Origin: Microbacterium schleiferi
GTDB taxonomy: Bacteria > Actinomycetota > Actinomycetes > Actinomycetales > Microbacteriaceae
Assembly (NCBI RefSeq): GCF_015565955.1
Contig: NZ_CP064760.1
Span: 2,542,001 to 2,606,000 of the forward strand
DNA: 64,000 nucleotides
Direction: 5' to 3'
In this document: in pieces, positions 1-11,080 of the stretch
Layout of the letters: the number at the start of each line of letters is the position of its first letter
How positions within the stretch are numbered: the first letter of the stretch is position 1
Notes under the pieces: generated by a model
Seen by the model: only the letters and a program-made list of their open reading frames with translations
Databases searched by the model: none
What the model was told of the DNA's origin: nothing
Position numbers and translations under genes: made by a program

Positions 1-1026
<1,026 letters not shown>

Positions 1027-1053
1027 CTACCGAGCGCCGGGAGGATGGACGAC

Positions 1054-1965
1054 GTGAGCTATCGGGACCTCGGACGCGAACTGTCCAACTGGGGTCGGTG
1101 GGGCACGGACGACGAGCTCGGAACACTCAACCTCGTGACCCCTGAGCGACGCATCGCCGCCGCGCGCAGCATCCGTCACGGCATCACGCTCGATCTGTCG
1201 CTGCCACTCGACGAGAACGGTCCCCAACGCGCGGTCGGCGCTCGCGGCAATCCCGTTCACGTGATGACACGGCTACCCGGCGCACCGGCGTTCCCCGGCG
1301 GCTTCCAGTACGTCGACGACGCCATGTTCCTCCACCTTCAGGCAGCGACGCAGGTAGATGCGCTGGCCCACGTCGCCTACGACGGGATGCTGTACAACGG
1401 AGTGACGCTGGACTCCATCACCGCGGCGGGTGCGTCGAGGCTGGGCGTGCAGAACCTTGCGGGGCATATCACCGGCAGGGGCGTACTCCTCGACATTCCG
1501 CGCTCGCAGCGACGGACCGCGCTCGATCCGCACGAGCCGATCACGAGTGAGGACCTCGAACGGGCTGAAGCATACGCGGGGGTGACGGTGGGTCCCGGAG
1601 ACCTGCTCCTGATCCGCACCGGCTGGCTCGCGACGTTCACGGACCGCCGCGACCGAGAGACGTTCTTTTCATCCGAGCCGGGGCTGGCGCTGGAGACCGC
1701 GCGCTGGCTTCACGAGCGGGACATCGCGTTCGTCGGCGCCGACACCTGGGGAGTGGAGGTCGCACCCTCGAGGTCCGGCGACACGATGCCGCTCCACTGT
1801 GTCCTTATCCGCGACCTGGGAATGCCGCTCGGAGAGATGTTCGTCCTCGACGAGCTCGGCACGATGGCGCACCGACTCGGCCGGGCAGAATTCCATCTAT
1901 CCTGCGCCACGTTGCAGGTAACGGGCGGAGTAGGTACGCCGGTGAGCCCGATCGTGACCTTCTGA
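1054..1965 (+). CDS. Cyclase family protein (kynurenine formamidase-like metal hydrolase)
   Basis: Belongs to the 'cyclase' (PF04199) superfamily of metal-dependent amide/ester hydrolases. The substrate cannot be read from sequence. The metal-site region reads ATQVDALAHVAYDG, the variant form of the HxGTHxDxxxH motif in which the first histidines are replaced, as seen in a large actinobacterial subgroup. Further conserved stretches are GDLLLIRTGW and FVGADTWGVE. About 303 residues from the GTG at 1054, which has GGGAGG 9 nt upstream. The ATG at 1045 touches that same Shine-Dalgarno sequence and is less likely. The gene is transcribed divergently from asd and converges on lysC with a 9-nt gap. 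It separates lysC from asd, which are normally adjacent in actinobacteria. Confidence 0.8.
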   Translation: MSYRDLGRELSNWGRWGTDDELGTLNLVTPERRIAAARSIRHGITLDLSLPLDENGPQRAVGARGNPVHVMTRLPGAPAFPGGFQYVDDAMFLHLQAATQVDALAHVAYDGMLYNGVTLDSITAAGASRLGVQNLAGHITGRGVLLDIPRSQRRTALDPHEPITSEDLERAEAYAGVTVGPGDLLLIRTGWLATFTDRRDRETFFSSEPGLALETARWLHERDIAFVGADTWGVEVAPSRSGDTMPLHCVLIRDLGMPLGEMFVLDELGTMAHRLGRAEFHLSCATLQVTGGVGTPVSPIVTF

Positions 1966-1974
1966 TCGAGCGCG

Positions 1975-2493
1975 CTAGCGGCCAGTGCCGGCGTAGACGG
2001 TGGCGGCGCTGTCGCCATCGAGCCCGTAGGCGGTGTGCACGACGCGGGCAGCCTCGGCGATATCGGAACCGCGGAGAACGACCGAGATTCGGATCTCGGA
2101 GGTCGAGATCATCTCGATGTTGATTCCGGAAACGCTCAGTGCCTCGAACAGCGTCGCTGAGACTCCGGAATGGGTCCGCATCCCGGCGCCAACCACCGAG
2201 AGCTTCCCGATCTGGTCGTCGTGAACGAGGCTCTCGAACCCGACCTCGCTCTGATCGGCAGCGAGCGCCTTCAGCGCCGGAGCGGCATCCTGCTTGGGAA
2301 GCGTGAAGGAAATGTCGGTGCGCCCGGTCGCGGCCGCCGACACGTTCTGCACGATCATGTCGACGTTCGCCCCCGACTTGGCGACGATCTTGAAGATCTC
2401 GGCGGCCTTACCGGGAACATCCGGAACGCCGATGACAGTGATCTTGGCCTGGCCGAGGTCGGTGGCAACCCCCGCGACGATGGGTTCTTCCAT
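1975..2493 (-). CDS. Aspartate kinase beta subunit from an internal start
   Basis: In the same frame as lysC, the ATG at 2493 (residue 257, [12 protein letters not shown]) is preceded by GGAGGGA with 6 nt spacing, a much better ribosome site than expected by chance inside a gene. Translation from here gives 172 residues containing only the two ACT domains. In C. glutamicum the lysC beta subunit also begins at MEE and is 172 residues, and the enzyme is an alpha2beta2 tetramer whose beta chains carry effector binding. The product is inferred by analogy and no separate promoter is claimed. Confidence 0.65.
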   Translation of the reverse strand: MEEPIVAGVATDLGQAKITVIGVPDVPGKAAEIFKIVAKSGANVDMIVQNVSAAATGRTDISFTLPKQDAAPALKALAADQSEVGFESLVHDDQIGKLSVVGAGMRTHSGVSATLFEALSVSGINIEMISTSEIRISVVLRGSDIAEAARVVHTAYGLDGDSAATVYAGTGR

Positions 2494-3261
2494 GGTGACT
2501 CCCTCCGGAGCATCGGGACGGGACTGACCCGGACCCAGGACGTAGGTGCCTTCGCTCGAGCTGAACGTCGAGCGGGCGTGGATGAGCACGCCGTGACGGC
2601 GCGCATATTCGACCGCGCGAATGTAGAGCACCTTCGCCCCGTTGGCCGCGAGCTCCAGCATCTCTTCGCTGGAGACGACATCGAGCTTGCGCGCCATCGG
2701 AACCACGCGCGGATCCGCGGTGAAGATGCCGTCCACGTCGCTGTAGATCTCGCAGACGTCTGCTTCGAGGGCGGCGGCGAGCGCAACGGCTGTCGTATCC
2801 GATCCGCCGCGGCCGAGGGTCGTGATGTCGCGGGTGTCGCGGTTGAAGCCCTGGAAGCCCGCAACGATGACGATCGCTCCCTCGTCGAGCGCCTCACGCA
2901 GTCGGATCGGTGTGACATCGACGATGCGGGCGGCGCCGTGCGTGGCATCCGTGATCATGCCCGCCTGGCTCCCCGTGAAGGAGCGCGCTTCGAATCCCAT
3001 CGACGAGATCGCCATCGCCAGCAGCGCCATCGAAATCCGTTCGCCGCTCGAGAGGAGCATGTCAAGTTCGCGCGGCGCGGGAATCGGTGCGACCTGGCTA
3101 GCGAGATCGAGAAGCTCGTCGGTCGTGTCGCCCATCGCGCTGACAGCGACGACGACGTCGTGGCCGGCGCGGCGGGTGTCGACGATCCGCTTGGCGACGC
3201 GCTTGATGCTCTCGGCGTCGGCAACCGACGATCCGCCGTACTTCTGGACGATCAGCGCCAC
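1975..3261 (-). CDS. lysC: Aspartate kinase (alpha subunit / full length)
   Basis: Phosphorylates L-aspartate with ATP, the first and feedback-regulated step of the lysine/threonine/methionine pathway. 428 residues. The catalytic domain opens with KYGGSSVA at residues 7-14 and contains GRGGSDTTA and [12 protein letters not shown]. Two C-terminal ACT domains follow, with VQNVS at about 304-308 and [15 protein letters not shown] near the end. S308 lies where feedback-resistance changes (S301) are known in Corynebacterium glutamicum LysC, so normal lysine/threonine inhibition is expected. The start is the GTG at 3261 with GGGAG 7 nt upstream; upstream in-frame codons lack a ribosome site. It contains an internal start for a beta subunit. 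The upstream gene is a divergent ThrE-type exporter. Confidence 0.96.
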   Translation of the reverse strand: MALIVQKYGGSSVADAESIKRVAKRIVDTRRAGHDVVVAVSAMGDTTDELLDLASQVAPIPAPRELDMLLSSGERISMALLAMAISSMGFEARSFTGSQAGMITDATHGAARIVDVTPIRLREALDEGAIVIVAGFQGFNRDTRDITTLGRGGSDTTAVALAAALEADVCEIYSDVDGIFTADPRVVPMARKLDVVSSEEMLELAANGAKVLYIRAVEYARRHGVLIHARSTFSSSEGTYVLGPGQSRPDAPEGVTMEEPIVAGVATDLGQAKITVIGVPDVPGKAAEIFKIVAKSGANVDMIVQNVSAAATGRTDISFTLPKQDAAPALKALAADQSEVGFESLVHDDQIGKLSVVGAGMRTHSGVSATLFEALSVSGINIEMISTSEIRISVVLRGSDIAEAARVVHTAYGLDGDSAATVYAGTGR

Positions 3262-3419
3262 ATGCAACTCCCGGGATGACAGGCTCGGATGCCGAACCCA
3301 GCGACCCATTCTACGGAGCCGCTCATGCCGACCACGCCATGAGCAGCGCACAGCGAACGCGCCGCCGCGCCCGCATAGGGTGGAGGGAGCCATCCGTGAC
3401 GATCTGGGAGCCTCTCGCC

Positions 3420-4813
3420 ATGCCACGCCGGCGCCGCCTACCGAATCCGTTCGGCCGATTGCTGCGCGCCCCCTCTGACCCGCATCCGGGCACCGAGGCG
3501 CTGCCGATCGTCGACGACGCGACCGCCGTGCGCATCCTCGACCTTGCCGTGCGCCTGGGCGAGACGATGCTGGTCACGGGAGCCCCGGCATCCGAAGTGA
3601 CCTTCGCAATCGTGCGCGCAGCCGAAGCGTTCGGGCTCCACCCCGTGCACATCGACGTCACCTACAACTCGATCACGGCGGCCTACCACCGCAGCGGCGA
3701 AGATCGACCGATCACCCTGCTGCGCGTCGTGCGAGCTGCAGCCCCCGACTACGAGAAGTTGCTGCGCCTGCAGGCCCTGTTGAGCGAGATCACGGCCGGA
3801 CTTCCGCTGACGGACGCCCGCGCCCGCCTCACCGAGATCAGACGCACGCCCTTCTCTCATCGACCGATCGTCGTCATCGCGGCGCAGGGCCTGCTCGCCG
3901 TCGGCGTCGCCGTCATGTTCGGCGGCAACCCCGTCGTGACGGTGCTCGCGTTCTTCGCCGCCGCCCTGGCCGCGCTCACGCAACTCGGCCTCTCTCGGGC
4001 GCGCGTGCCGTTCTTTTTCAGTCAGATCACCGCCGCGGCAGTCCTCACCCTGTTCGCCTCACTCGCCCCCGCCCTCGCGGCAACCGGGCTGCCGGGGGCC
4101 GCCGAGGCACGCCCCTCGGTCGTCGTCGCCTCGGCGATCGTCCTGATGCTCGCGGGGCTCACCGTCGTCGGCGCCGCCCAGGACGCGATCGACGGGTTCG
4201 CACTGACGGCCTCTGGACGCATCCTCGAGCTGATGACCCAGACCCTCGGCGTTGTCATCGGCATTCTGGTGGGACTCCAGGTCGCGAGCCTCGTGGGCCT
4301 CGCCGTCGATCCCCCAGCGAGGCCCTCCCCCTGGGCGCCGTCCCGCTGCAGTTCCTGGGAGCGGCACTGATCGCTGTCTCGGTCGCGGTCATCAACGGCT
4401 CGGGGATGCGGATCATCCTTGTCAGTGCGGCGCTGAGCGTGGCGGCGTGGACGGCCTACCTTCTCGCCACGCTCATCGGTCTGGACACCGCGGCAGCGAG
4501 CGGCGTCGGGGCCCTCGCGGGCAGCTTCATCGGAATCCTGCTGGCCTACCGGCTGCACGTGCCGTCGGTCGCCGTGACCGCGGCGGCCATCCTGCCGATG
4601 GTCCCCGGCGCCATGGTCTTCCGCGGCCTGCTCACGCTCGTGCAGTCGGGTGAGGACCCGGCTCACATGCTCATCGGCTTCGGAACTCTCGTGAACGCAG
4701 GGGTGATCGGTGTGGCCCTCGCCGTTGGCGCGTCACTGGGTATCTATCTCGGCCAACCGGTGCGGGCGACGCTCACCAGCGTCATGAACGCTCGCGCACG
4801 CTTCCGCCTCTGA
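3420..4813 (+). CDS. Threonine/serine exporter family protein (ThrE), frameshifted as read
   Basis: Membrane exporter of the ThrE family (DUF1212 N-terminal part plus ThrE_2 C-terminal part), which in C. glutamicum exports threonine and serine. The first frame (from ATG 3420, GGGAG 9 nt upstream) runs to 4370 and ends in an aberrant tail after VGLAVDP. The C-terminal membrane half continues in another frame to the TGA at 4811-4813. One extra C in the C5 run at 4311-4315 joins them as [19 protein letters not shown], giving 464 residues, the normal family size. The residue order shows a soluble N-terminal part and about ten hydrophobic helices. It is divergent from lysC by 158 bp, so it probably exports products of that pathway. 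The break is probably a sequencing error. Confidence 0.85.
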
Positions 4814-4842
4814 CTGCTCCCGTGCACGGCGCCGCCCCGGGC

Positions 4843-5436
4843 TCAGACCGAGCGGCGCCCCTCGAACGCACGGCCGAGCGTGACTTCGTCGGCGTACTCG
4901 AGGTCACCGCCGACCGGCAGACCCGAGGCGAGTCTGGTCACCGTGATCTGCAGAGTGTGCAACAGGCGTGACAGGTAGGTCGCGGTTGCCTCACCCTCGA
5001 GGTTGGGGTTGGTGGCGAGGATGACTTCCTGCACGGTGCCGTCGGCCAAGCGCTGCATGAGCGGAGCGATGCGCAGGTCGTCGGGGCCGATGCCCGCGAT
5101 GGGGCTGATCGCACCGCCGAGGACGTGGTACAGACCACGGAACTCACGGGTCCGCTCGATCGCCGAGACGTCCTTCGCATCCTCCACGACGCAGATCAGC
5201 GTCTGGTTGCGGCGGGGGTCGCGGCAGATTGCGCACCGATCCTGCTCCGACACGTTGCCGCAGATCTCGCAGAACCGAACCTTCTCGCGTACCTCGGCGA
5301 GCAGTTGCGAGAGTCGCGACACATCGAAAGTCGGGGTCTGCAGGATGTGGAAGGTGATCCGCTGCGCCGACTTGGGTCCGATCCCGGGAAGGCGACCGAA
5401 CTCGTCGATGAGGTCTTGGACGATGCCGTCGTACAT
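4843..5436 (-). CDS. recR: Recombination mediator RecR
   Basis: Works with RecF/RecO to load RecA on gapped DNA in recombinational repair. 197 residues, the normal length. The order is a helix-hairpin-helix ([11 protein letters not shown], 16-26), a C4 zinc finger (C56, C59, C68, C71), and a Toprim domain starting near residue 79 with the acidic residue in VVEDAKD and the [10 protein letters not shown] motif at 143-152. The start lies 2 nt after the dnaX stop, so it is translated as part of a dnaX-recR operon, the arrangement found in most bacteria. Confidence 0.97.
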   Translation of the reverse strand: MYDGIVQDLIDEFGRLPGIGPKSAQRITFHILQTPTFDVSRLSQLLAEVREKVRFCEICGNVSEQDRCAICRDPRRNQTLICVVEDAKDVSAIERTREFRGLYHVLGGAISPIAGIGPDDLRIAPLMQRLADGTVQEVILATNPNLEGEATATYLSRLLHTLQITVTRLASGLPVGGDLEYADEVTLGRAFEGRRSV

Positions 5437-5438
5437 GC

Positions 5439-7607
5439 TCAGCCGAACCTCGTGGCAGACGCGTGCGGTTCCTCACGGATGAATCGCGCCCCCAGCAGCT
5501 GCCGTACAACCGCCTCGCCGTAGCGCTGGGCCCCGTCGGGGGCACGCGCGATCCGCTGCGCGATGACCGGCGCCTGATCGGGAGCGACATCCAGATCCAT
5601 GGGCTCGGCGTCATCGTCGTCGGCTGGCGGCTCGTCGGCGGTGATGACTTCCCCCTCGCGGGGAGTCGGAAGATGTGCGCCGAAACCGGCCGGCGCATCT
5701 TCGGGTTCGTCGTCGACAGCGAGAGAGGGCGCGAGAACCGCGGTCGGAGCCTCGGATGACGGGATCGGGGCAACCGCCCAGTCCGTCACGGCGGGAGCCG
5801 CGGACGCGGCTGTCGTTCCCCCACGCGGCTGCGTACCTGCGCTACCGCGGGGCTGCGTACCTGCGCTCCCGCGGGGCTGTGCATCTGCGCTCCCGCGGGG
5901 CTGTGCATCTGCGCTCCCGCTCCCTGCAGCCGCGCCTCCGCGAGACTGGGGCGCGGGGGGTGGTCCGGCAGGACCCGATCCGCCGCCCGGTCCGTCGTCC
6001 GAGGGGTCCGCCGAGCCCGGGGCGCCAGACGCGGGGTCGTGCTTCGCGAGATACTTCACCCGGATCCCGAGAACCCGCTTGATCGCCGTGCGAAGATCCT
6101 CGCTCGGTCCGGCGCCGGCAAGAAGATGCTTGAACTTGGCGACGTCGGACGCGTTCGCAAAGGTGAGGGTTAGGACATCACCGGAGAAATCGGCAACTGT
6201 CGCGACCGACACCAGCAGCCACGACGAGCGGCTGATGCCCTCAAGCGCGGCGAGCACCGCGGCCCACCGCTCACGCACGAGATCGAGCGTCACGGGCTCG
6301 GTCGGCGGCTCGGGCACCGGCTCGGCAGCCGGAGCACTGGCCTCCGGGGCAGGAGCGGGAGTGCTCACGGCGGCGGGAGCCGGAGCAGCGGCGGGAGGCG
6401 TGGGAGCCGGAGTGGTCGCGGCAGCCGGACCGGGAGTGGTCGCAGCAGCCGTGGCGGCCGAAGCAGGAGCAGCAACGGCAACCGGCGCTCCGCTGGCAAC
6501 CGGCGCCGCGGGCTCCAGCGCGAGAACGCGCGCGCACATCAGCTCGAGCTGCAGTCGCGGTGACGTGGCTCCGGTCATCTCGTCGAGCGCGGCGACGACG
6601 ACATCCGCTGAGCGAGAGAGTCGCTGCGCGCCGAACCGGTCGGCCTGCGCGGCCATGCGCTGCAGGTCCTCGGGTGAGGCACCGCGCAAGACTGCCGCGG
6701 CACCGTCCCCGGTCGCGGCCACGACGATGAGATCGCGCAGGCGCTCGAGGAGATCATCGACGAACCGGCGTGGGTCCTGACCGGTCTGCACGACACGGTC
6801 CACAGCGGCGAACACGGCACCCGCGTCGGATGTCGCGAGGGCGTCGACGATCTCGTCGAGAAGCTCGGCGTGCGTGTACCCGAGAAGCGCAACAGCGCGC
6901 TCATAGGTGACAGCGCCCTCCGAGCCCGCGATGAGCTGATCGAGCAGCGACAGCGTGTCCCTCGGAGAACCGCCGCCGGCGCGCACAACCAGGGGCAGCA
7001 CGCCGGGGTCGACAACAACGCCCTCGCTCTCGCACAACGACCCGACGTATTCGAGCATCGCTGCCGGCGGCACCAGGCGGAACGGATAGTGGTGCGTCCG
7101 CGAACGGATCGTGCCGATGACCTTCTCGGGCTCGGTCGTCGCGAAGATGAACTTGACGTGATCGGGCGGCTCTTCGACGAGCTTGAGCAGCGCGTTGAAG
7201 CCCTGGGGCGTCACCATGTGCGCTTCGTCGAGGATGAAGATCTTGAACCGGTCGCGCGCGGGAGCGAAGACCGCACGCTCGCGCAGATCGCGCGCGTCAT
7301 CGACACCGTTGTGGCTGGCCGCGTCGATCTCGACGACATCCAACGACCCCCCGCCGCCGCGTCCGAGCTCGATGCAGCTTTCGCACTCGCCGCACGGCGT
7401 ATCCGTCGGTCCCTGGGCACAATTCAGGCACCGGGCGAGAATGCGCGCCGAGGTCGTCTTGCCGCACCCACGGGGTCCGGAGAACAGGTAGGCGTGCCCG
7501 ACGCGATCGCCCCGCAGCGCGGTCATGAGCGGCTCGGTGACCTGACTCTGCCCGATCATCTCGCCGAACGCCTCGGGGCGGTACCGGCGGTACAGGGCGG
7601 TGGTCAT
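5439..7607 (-). CDS. dnaX: DNA polymerase III subunit gamma/tau
   Basis: Clamp-loader motor and tau scaffold of the replicase. 722 residues. AAA+ module with Walker [10 protein letters not shown] (44-52), zinc cysteines C63, C72, C75 and C78, and DEAH at 127-130. The sensor stretch [12 protein letters not shown] has SRT where SRC is usual. A long Ala/Pro-rich linker (about residues 370-430) and a second linker with four tandem [12 protein letters not shown] units precede an acidic tail. No A-rich slippery site for the short gamma form is visible. The ATG at 7607 has no Shine-Dalgarno but lies exactly 6 nt after TAGGCT, so it is probably leaderless. Only 20 bp separate it from the GH65 gene. 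Downstream recR follows after 2 nt. Confidence 0.96.
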   Translation of the reverse strand: MTTALYRRYRPEAFGEMIGQSQVTEPLMTALRGDRVGHAYLFSGPRGCGKTTSARILARCLNCAQGPTDTPCGECESCIELGRGGGGSLDVVEIDAASHNGVDDARDLRERAVFAPARDRFKIFILDEAHMVTPQGFNALLKLVEEPPDHVKFIFATTEPEKVIGTIRSRTHHYPFRLVPPAAMLEYVGSLCESEGVVVDPGVLPLVVRAGGGSPRDTLSLLDQLIAGSEGAVTYERAVALLGYTHAELLDEIVDALATSDAGAVFAAVDRVVQTGQDPRRFVDDLLERLRDLIVVAATGDGAAAVLRGASPEDLQRMAAQADRFGAQRLSRSADVVVAALDEMTGATSPRLQLELMCARVLALEPAAPVASGAPVAVAAPASAATAAATTPGPAAATTPAPTPPAAAPAPAAVSTPAPAPEASAPAAEPVPEPPTEPVTLDLVRERWAAVLAALEGISRSSWLLVSVATVADFSGDVLTLTFANASDVAKFKHLLAGAGPSEDLRTAIKRVLGIRVKYLAKHDPASGAPGSADPSDDGPGGGSGPAGPPPAPQSRGGAAAGSGSADAQPRGSADAQPRGSAGTQPRGSAGTQPRGGTTAASAAPAVTDWAVAPIPSSEAPTAVLAPSLAVDDEPEDAPAGFGAHLPTPREGEVITADEPPADDDDAEPMDLDVAPDQAPVIAQRIARAPDGAQRYGEAVVRQLLGARFIREEPHASATRFG
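5827..5922 (-). repeat. Four tandem 24-bp units inside dnaX
   Basis: Units begin at 5827, 5851, 5875 and 5899. They are nearly identical, and each encodes eight residues of the form PRGSADAQ or PRGSAGTQ in the DnaX linker. The length keeps the frame, so the copy number can vary without breaking the gene. The two upstream-encoded copies (5875-5922) match each other more closely than the other pair, which suggests recent duplication. Confidence 0.9.
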
Positions 7608-7613
7608 TCACCC

Positions 7614-7619
7614 AGCCTA
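7614..7619 (-). promoter_or_regulatory. -10 box of leaderless dnaX promoter
   Basis: TAGGCT on the minus strand is followed by exactly 6 nt and then the dnaX ATG at 7607, which would place transcription start at the A of the start codon. It sits in the 20-bp gap after the GH65 stop. No convincing -35 is visible, since that position is inside the upstream gene. Confidence 0.55.
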
Positions 7620-7627
7620 GAGCGTGG

Positions 7628-10170
7628 TCACGACATCGGGTCAGCGGCCTGCGGCAGCTGCTCGGGCACGTTCTCCGAGGCCTCAGGGGAACCCACGATC
7701 GGGATCGAGGTGGTGACAACCGGCACGGATGCCGACAGCAGCGACCCGTCGTCACGAGTGACGTCCGCGAACTGGCGAATCGAGGGACGTCCGGGAATCA
7801 CGGGGCCCTGATCGGCAAGCGGGATCATGAGCTCCTGCTCGGGGTCCACGACGTACCGAGCACCGCGCACGGCGAACTCGACGGCCTCGCCCGGGCCTGC
7901 GGCAACCCACATCCGATCCCGGCCAATCGTGACCTGGAGCCGGGTGCCCTTCCAGTGGAGAGTGAACGACAGCTCCGGCCAGTCGACGGGCAACCGCGGA
8001 TCGAACGTCAGCTCACCGAAATGGTCACGCATTCCGCCGAACCCGCTGACCAACGCCGTCCAGACACCACCGGCCGAGGCGACGTGAACGCCGTCCGAGG
8101 CGTTATGGTGCAGGTCGCCGAGGTCAACGTAGATCGACTCGAGGAAGTACTTCAGCGCGAGATCCTGGTAGCCGACCTCTGCGGCAAGGATCGACTGCAC
8201 GACGGCTGACAGCGTGGAGTCACCCGTCGTCAGCGGATCGTAGTACTCGAAGTCGGCGAGCTTCTCTTCGGTCGTGAAGTGATTGCCCTGCAGAAACAGC
8301 GCCAGCACGACATCCGCTTGCTTGAGCACCTGGTAGCGGTAGATCACGAGCGGGTGGAAGTGCAGCAGCAGTGGCCGCTGATCGGACGAGGTGTTCTCGA
8401 GGTCCCAGACTTCCTTCTCGAGGAAGACAGCATCCTGCGGATGGATGCCGAACGCATCGCTGAACGGGATGTTCATCGCCTCGGCAGCGGCCTCCCAGTC
8501 TTCGACCTCGTGCTCCCCAGACCGAGGCGATCCACCATGAGGCGGTACTCCTCCGGAGCGTCCAGGGCCATGTCCCGGAGGGTGTGAGCGGCAAAGCGCA
8601 GGTTGAACCGCGCCATGACGTTCGTGAAGAGGTTGTCGTTGACAACCGTGGTGTACTCGTCGGGGCCGGTGACCCCGTGGATGTGGAACGAACGCTCCGA
8701 GTCCACCTCGTTCTCACGCCAGAACCCGAGGCTCGCCCACATCCGGGCGGTCTCGACGGCGATGTCGACCCCCTCGCGGTAGAGGAACTCGGTGTCTCCG
8801 GAGGAGCGCACATACTTCGCCAGCGCAAAGCTCACGTCGGCATTGATGTGGTACTGCGCGGTACCGGCGGCGTAGTAGGCCGAGGCCTCTTCGCCGTTGA
8901 TCGTGCGCCACGGGAACAGCACCCCGGCCTCGTTGAGCTGCCGAGCCCTCCGTCGCGCCGCCGGAAGCATGAGGTACCGCATCCGCAGCGCGTTTCGCGC
9001 CCACTGCGGGGTTGTGTACGCGAGGAAGGGCAGGACGTAGATCTCGGTGTCCCAGAAGTAGTGACCTGAGTACCCCGATCCCGATACACCTTTGGCGGGA
9101 ACCCCGAGTCCGTCAGCGCGCGCGGCGGCCTGTGCCAGCTGGAACAGACACCAGTGCGTCGCCTGCTGCAGGTCTTCGTGCCCGCCGATGCGGACGTCCG
9201 AACGCTCCCAGAACGCATCGAGCCACTCACGCTGCCGCACGAAGAACGTATCGACACCCTCGGCTCGAGCCCGGTCGAGGGTCCGCCGACAACGGTCCAC
9301 GAGCTCGCGCGACGGAACGCCTCGCGAGGTGTGGTAGCTCACGAGCTTGGTGACCGTGACCGGCTTACCCGCTTTGGCCCGGACGCGGAACACGTTCTTG
9401 GCGATGTCGGGCTCGATGAGGGTGCGCGGGTCGTACTCGTTGTCGGTGTCGATGATGTGATCGGCCACGACCGCGATCGTCATCTCGGACGAGGTCGCCT
9501 TGTACGCGAGCGCGGACCGCATACCGTCCTGCCAGTACTCCTGAGGTTGCAGGACACGTTCGTTGATCCGCTCCGCGCGGCGCGGGTCGAACCCCGCCTT
9601 CTTGGGGGCCACCGGCGTGCCGCCGTAGACGTCTTCGCCATCTTGCCGGTTGATGATCTGGCAGCTGATCGTGACGGGAGCGTCGGAGTTGAGCACCGTG
9701 ACGGTCTGCCGCAGGATCGCGAGGTGCTTCTCTTCGAACGAGACGAGGCGCTCATCCTCGACGAGGACCTCCTTGCCCGACGGGGTGACCCAGTGGATGC
9801 GGCGACGCATGACGCCGTCGCGCATGTCGAGCACGCGCTCGTACTCGCGCACGTCGGCGATATCGAGCGAGAGCGGCTCGTCGTCGACGTAGACCCGCAT
9901 GATCTTGGCATCCGGGGCGTTGATGATGGTCTGGCCGACCTCGGCGAAGCCGAACGCCTGCTCGGCATGCCGAATCGGGAAGACCTCGTGGAAGCCGTTG
10001 ATGAAGGTGCCGTGCTCGTGCGCGTGCCGGCCTTCGGGATTGTTGCCACGCAGTCCGAGATAGCCGTTGCCGACGGCGAAGAGCGTCTCGGAGACACCGA
10101 CCTCGTCGTGCGAATAGCTCGTCTCGACAAGCCGCCACGGGTCGACGGGATAGCGGTCGCGATCGATCAC
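7628..10170 (-). CDS. Glycoside hydrolase family 65 protein (disaccharide phosphorylase type), frameshifted as read
   Basis: GH65 enzymes mostly phosphorolyse alpha-linked disaccharides (maltose, trehalose, kojibiose) to beta-glucose-1-phosphate and glucose. The motif GVTGPDEYTTVVNDN contains the general acid E505 (codon 8656-8658). The first frame runs from the GTG at 10170 to 8473 and the second to 7628. One extra base in the C4 run at 8515-8518 (G on the coding strand) joins them as LGLGEHEVEDWEAAAEA, giving 847 residues, a normal GH65 size. The GTG overlaps the stop of the beta-phosphoglucomutase gene (GTGA), matching the M. tuberculosis Rv3400-Rv3401 pair. The substrate is not determinable. 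The break is probably a sequencing error. Confidence 0.88.
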
Positions 10171-10952
10171 GCGGACTCCTCCTTTTCGGGCGCGGGAGCA
10201 GCGGTACGGATGCCGGCACCATCGCCGGCCAGGAACTCGTCGAGGTCAGCGACGACGACGTGCGCGCCTGCGTCTCGGAGAACCTCAGCCCCGACGCCGC
10301 GGTCGACGCCGACGACGAGGGCGAAGCCTCCCGCCGCCGCCGAACGCACTCCCGACAGGGCGTCTTCGACTGCCGCACTGGATGCAGGCTCGACGCCGAG
10401 CATCGCGGCGGCCTCGACGAACACGTCGGGGGCCGGTTTGGATGCCAGCCCGTCGCGCTCGGCGATGACGCCGTCCATGATCACCTCGAAACGGTCGATG
10501 ATCCCCGCGGCGGTGAGGACCTCCCGCGCGTTCTTGGAACTGGAGACCACGGCGATCCGGGTCCCGGCATCCCGCAGCACGTCAAGCAGTGCGAGCGAAC
10601 CCGGATAGGGCGCGATGCCTTCGCTGCGCAGCACGCTCTCGAAGACTGCGTTCTTGCGGTTGCCAATGCCGCACACGGTATCGAGCTCCGGCGCGTCAGT
10701 GGGCTCGCCCCAGGGAACCTCGACGTCGCGGCTCCACAGCAGGCTCGCGACGCCGTCGTAGCGCTTCTTGCCGTCGAGGTGCTCGAAGTAGTCGCGCTCG
10801 GTATATGCGGGCGTGATGTCCCACGCCGCGAAGAGCTTCTCGAACATCACCTGCCACGCGTGCATGTGCACTTCGGCGGTCGGGGTCAGCACCCCGTCCA
10901 GATCGAAGAGCACCGCATCGAAGGCGGTGAGATCGGGAAGAGCGTCGGCCAC
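10167..10952 (-). CDS. pgmB: Beta-phosphoglucomutase family HAD hydrolase
   Basis: Converts beta-glucose-1-phosphate to glucose-6-phosphate, the step that follows GH65 phosphorolysis. 261 residues of the HAD-IA fold. The nucleophile/acid pair is D17 and D19 in LFDLDGVLTPTAEVH, with motif II VVSSSKN, the KP lysine in LASKPAPD, and VEDALSGV as motif IV. The start is the GTG at 10952, with AGGAGG 6 nt upstream. Its stop overlaps the start of the GH65 gene, so the two are translationally coupled. Cap-domain residues alone do not exclude a general sugar-phosphate phosphatase; the partnership with GH65 makes the mutase role likely. Confidence 0.85.
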   Translation of the reverse strand: MADALPDLTAFDAVLFDLDGVLTPTAEVHMHAWQVMFEKLFAAWDITPAYTERDYFEHLDGKKRYDGVASLLWSRDVEVPWGEPTDAPELDTVCGIGNRKNAVFESVLRSEGIAPYPGSLALLDVLRDAGTRIAVVSSSKNAREVLTAAGIIDRFEVIMDGVIAERDGLASKPAPDVFVEAAAMLGVEPASSAAVEDALSGVRSAAAGGFALVVGVDRGVGAEVLRDAGAHVVVADLDEFLAGDGAGIRTAAPAPEKEESA

Positions 10953-11080
10953 AGGAAACCTCCTGGCGGGTGGGGGTGTCACAAGCGTTTGCACGAAGCG
11001 AGCGCGCAGGGTCGGGTACGGCTGACGCCGTGGTGCAAGCGTAGTAGTTCGGCCGTGCCCCAACGCTGGTTTGCGAGCGC

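Noticed and set aside
2170..3279. Long open frame on the plus strand opposite lysC
   Set aside because: It is a shadow of the high-GC codon pattern of lysC; composition is Arg/Asp/His-rich with no family features, and lysC is certain.
4311..4315. Programmed -1 ribosomal frameshift in the ThrE gene
   Set aside because: No slippery heptamer or following structure is evident, and ten other genes show the same one-base loss, so sequence error explains it better.
4828..4859. GGCGCCGC/GCGGCGCC stem between the ThrE gene and recR as a terminator
   Set aside because: It includes the end of the recR coding region and has no T tract; it is likely chance in GC-rich DNA.
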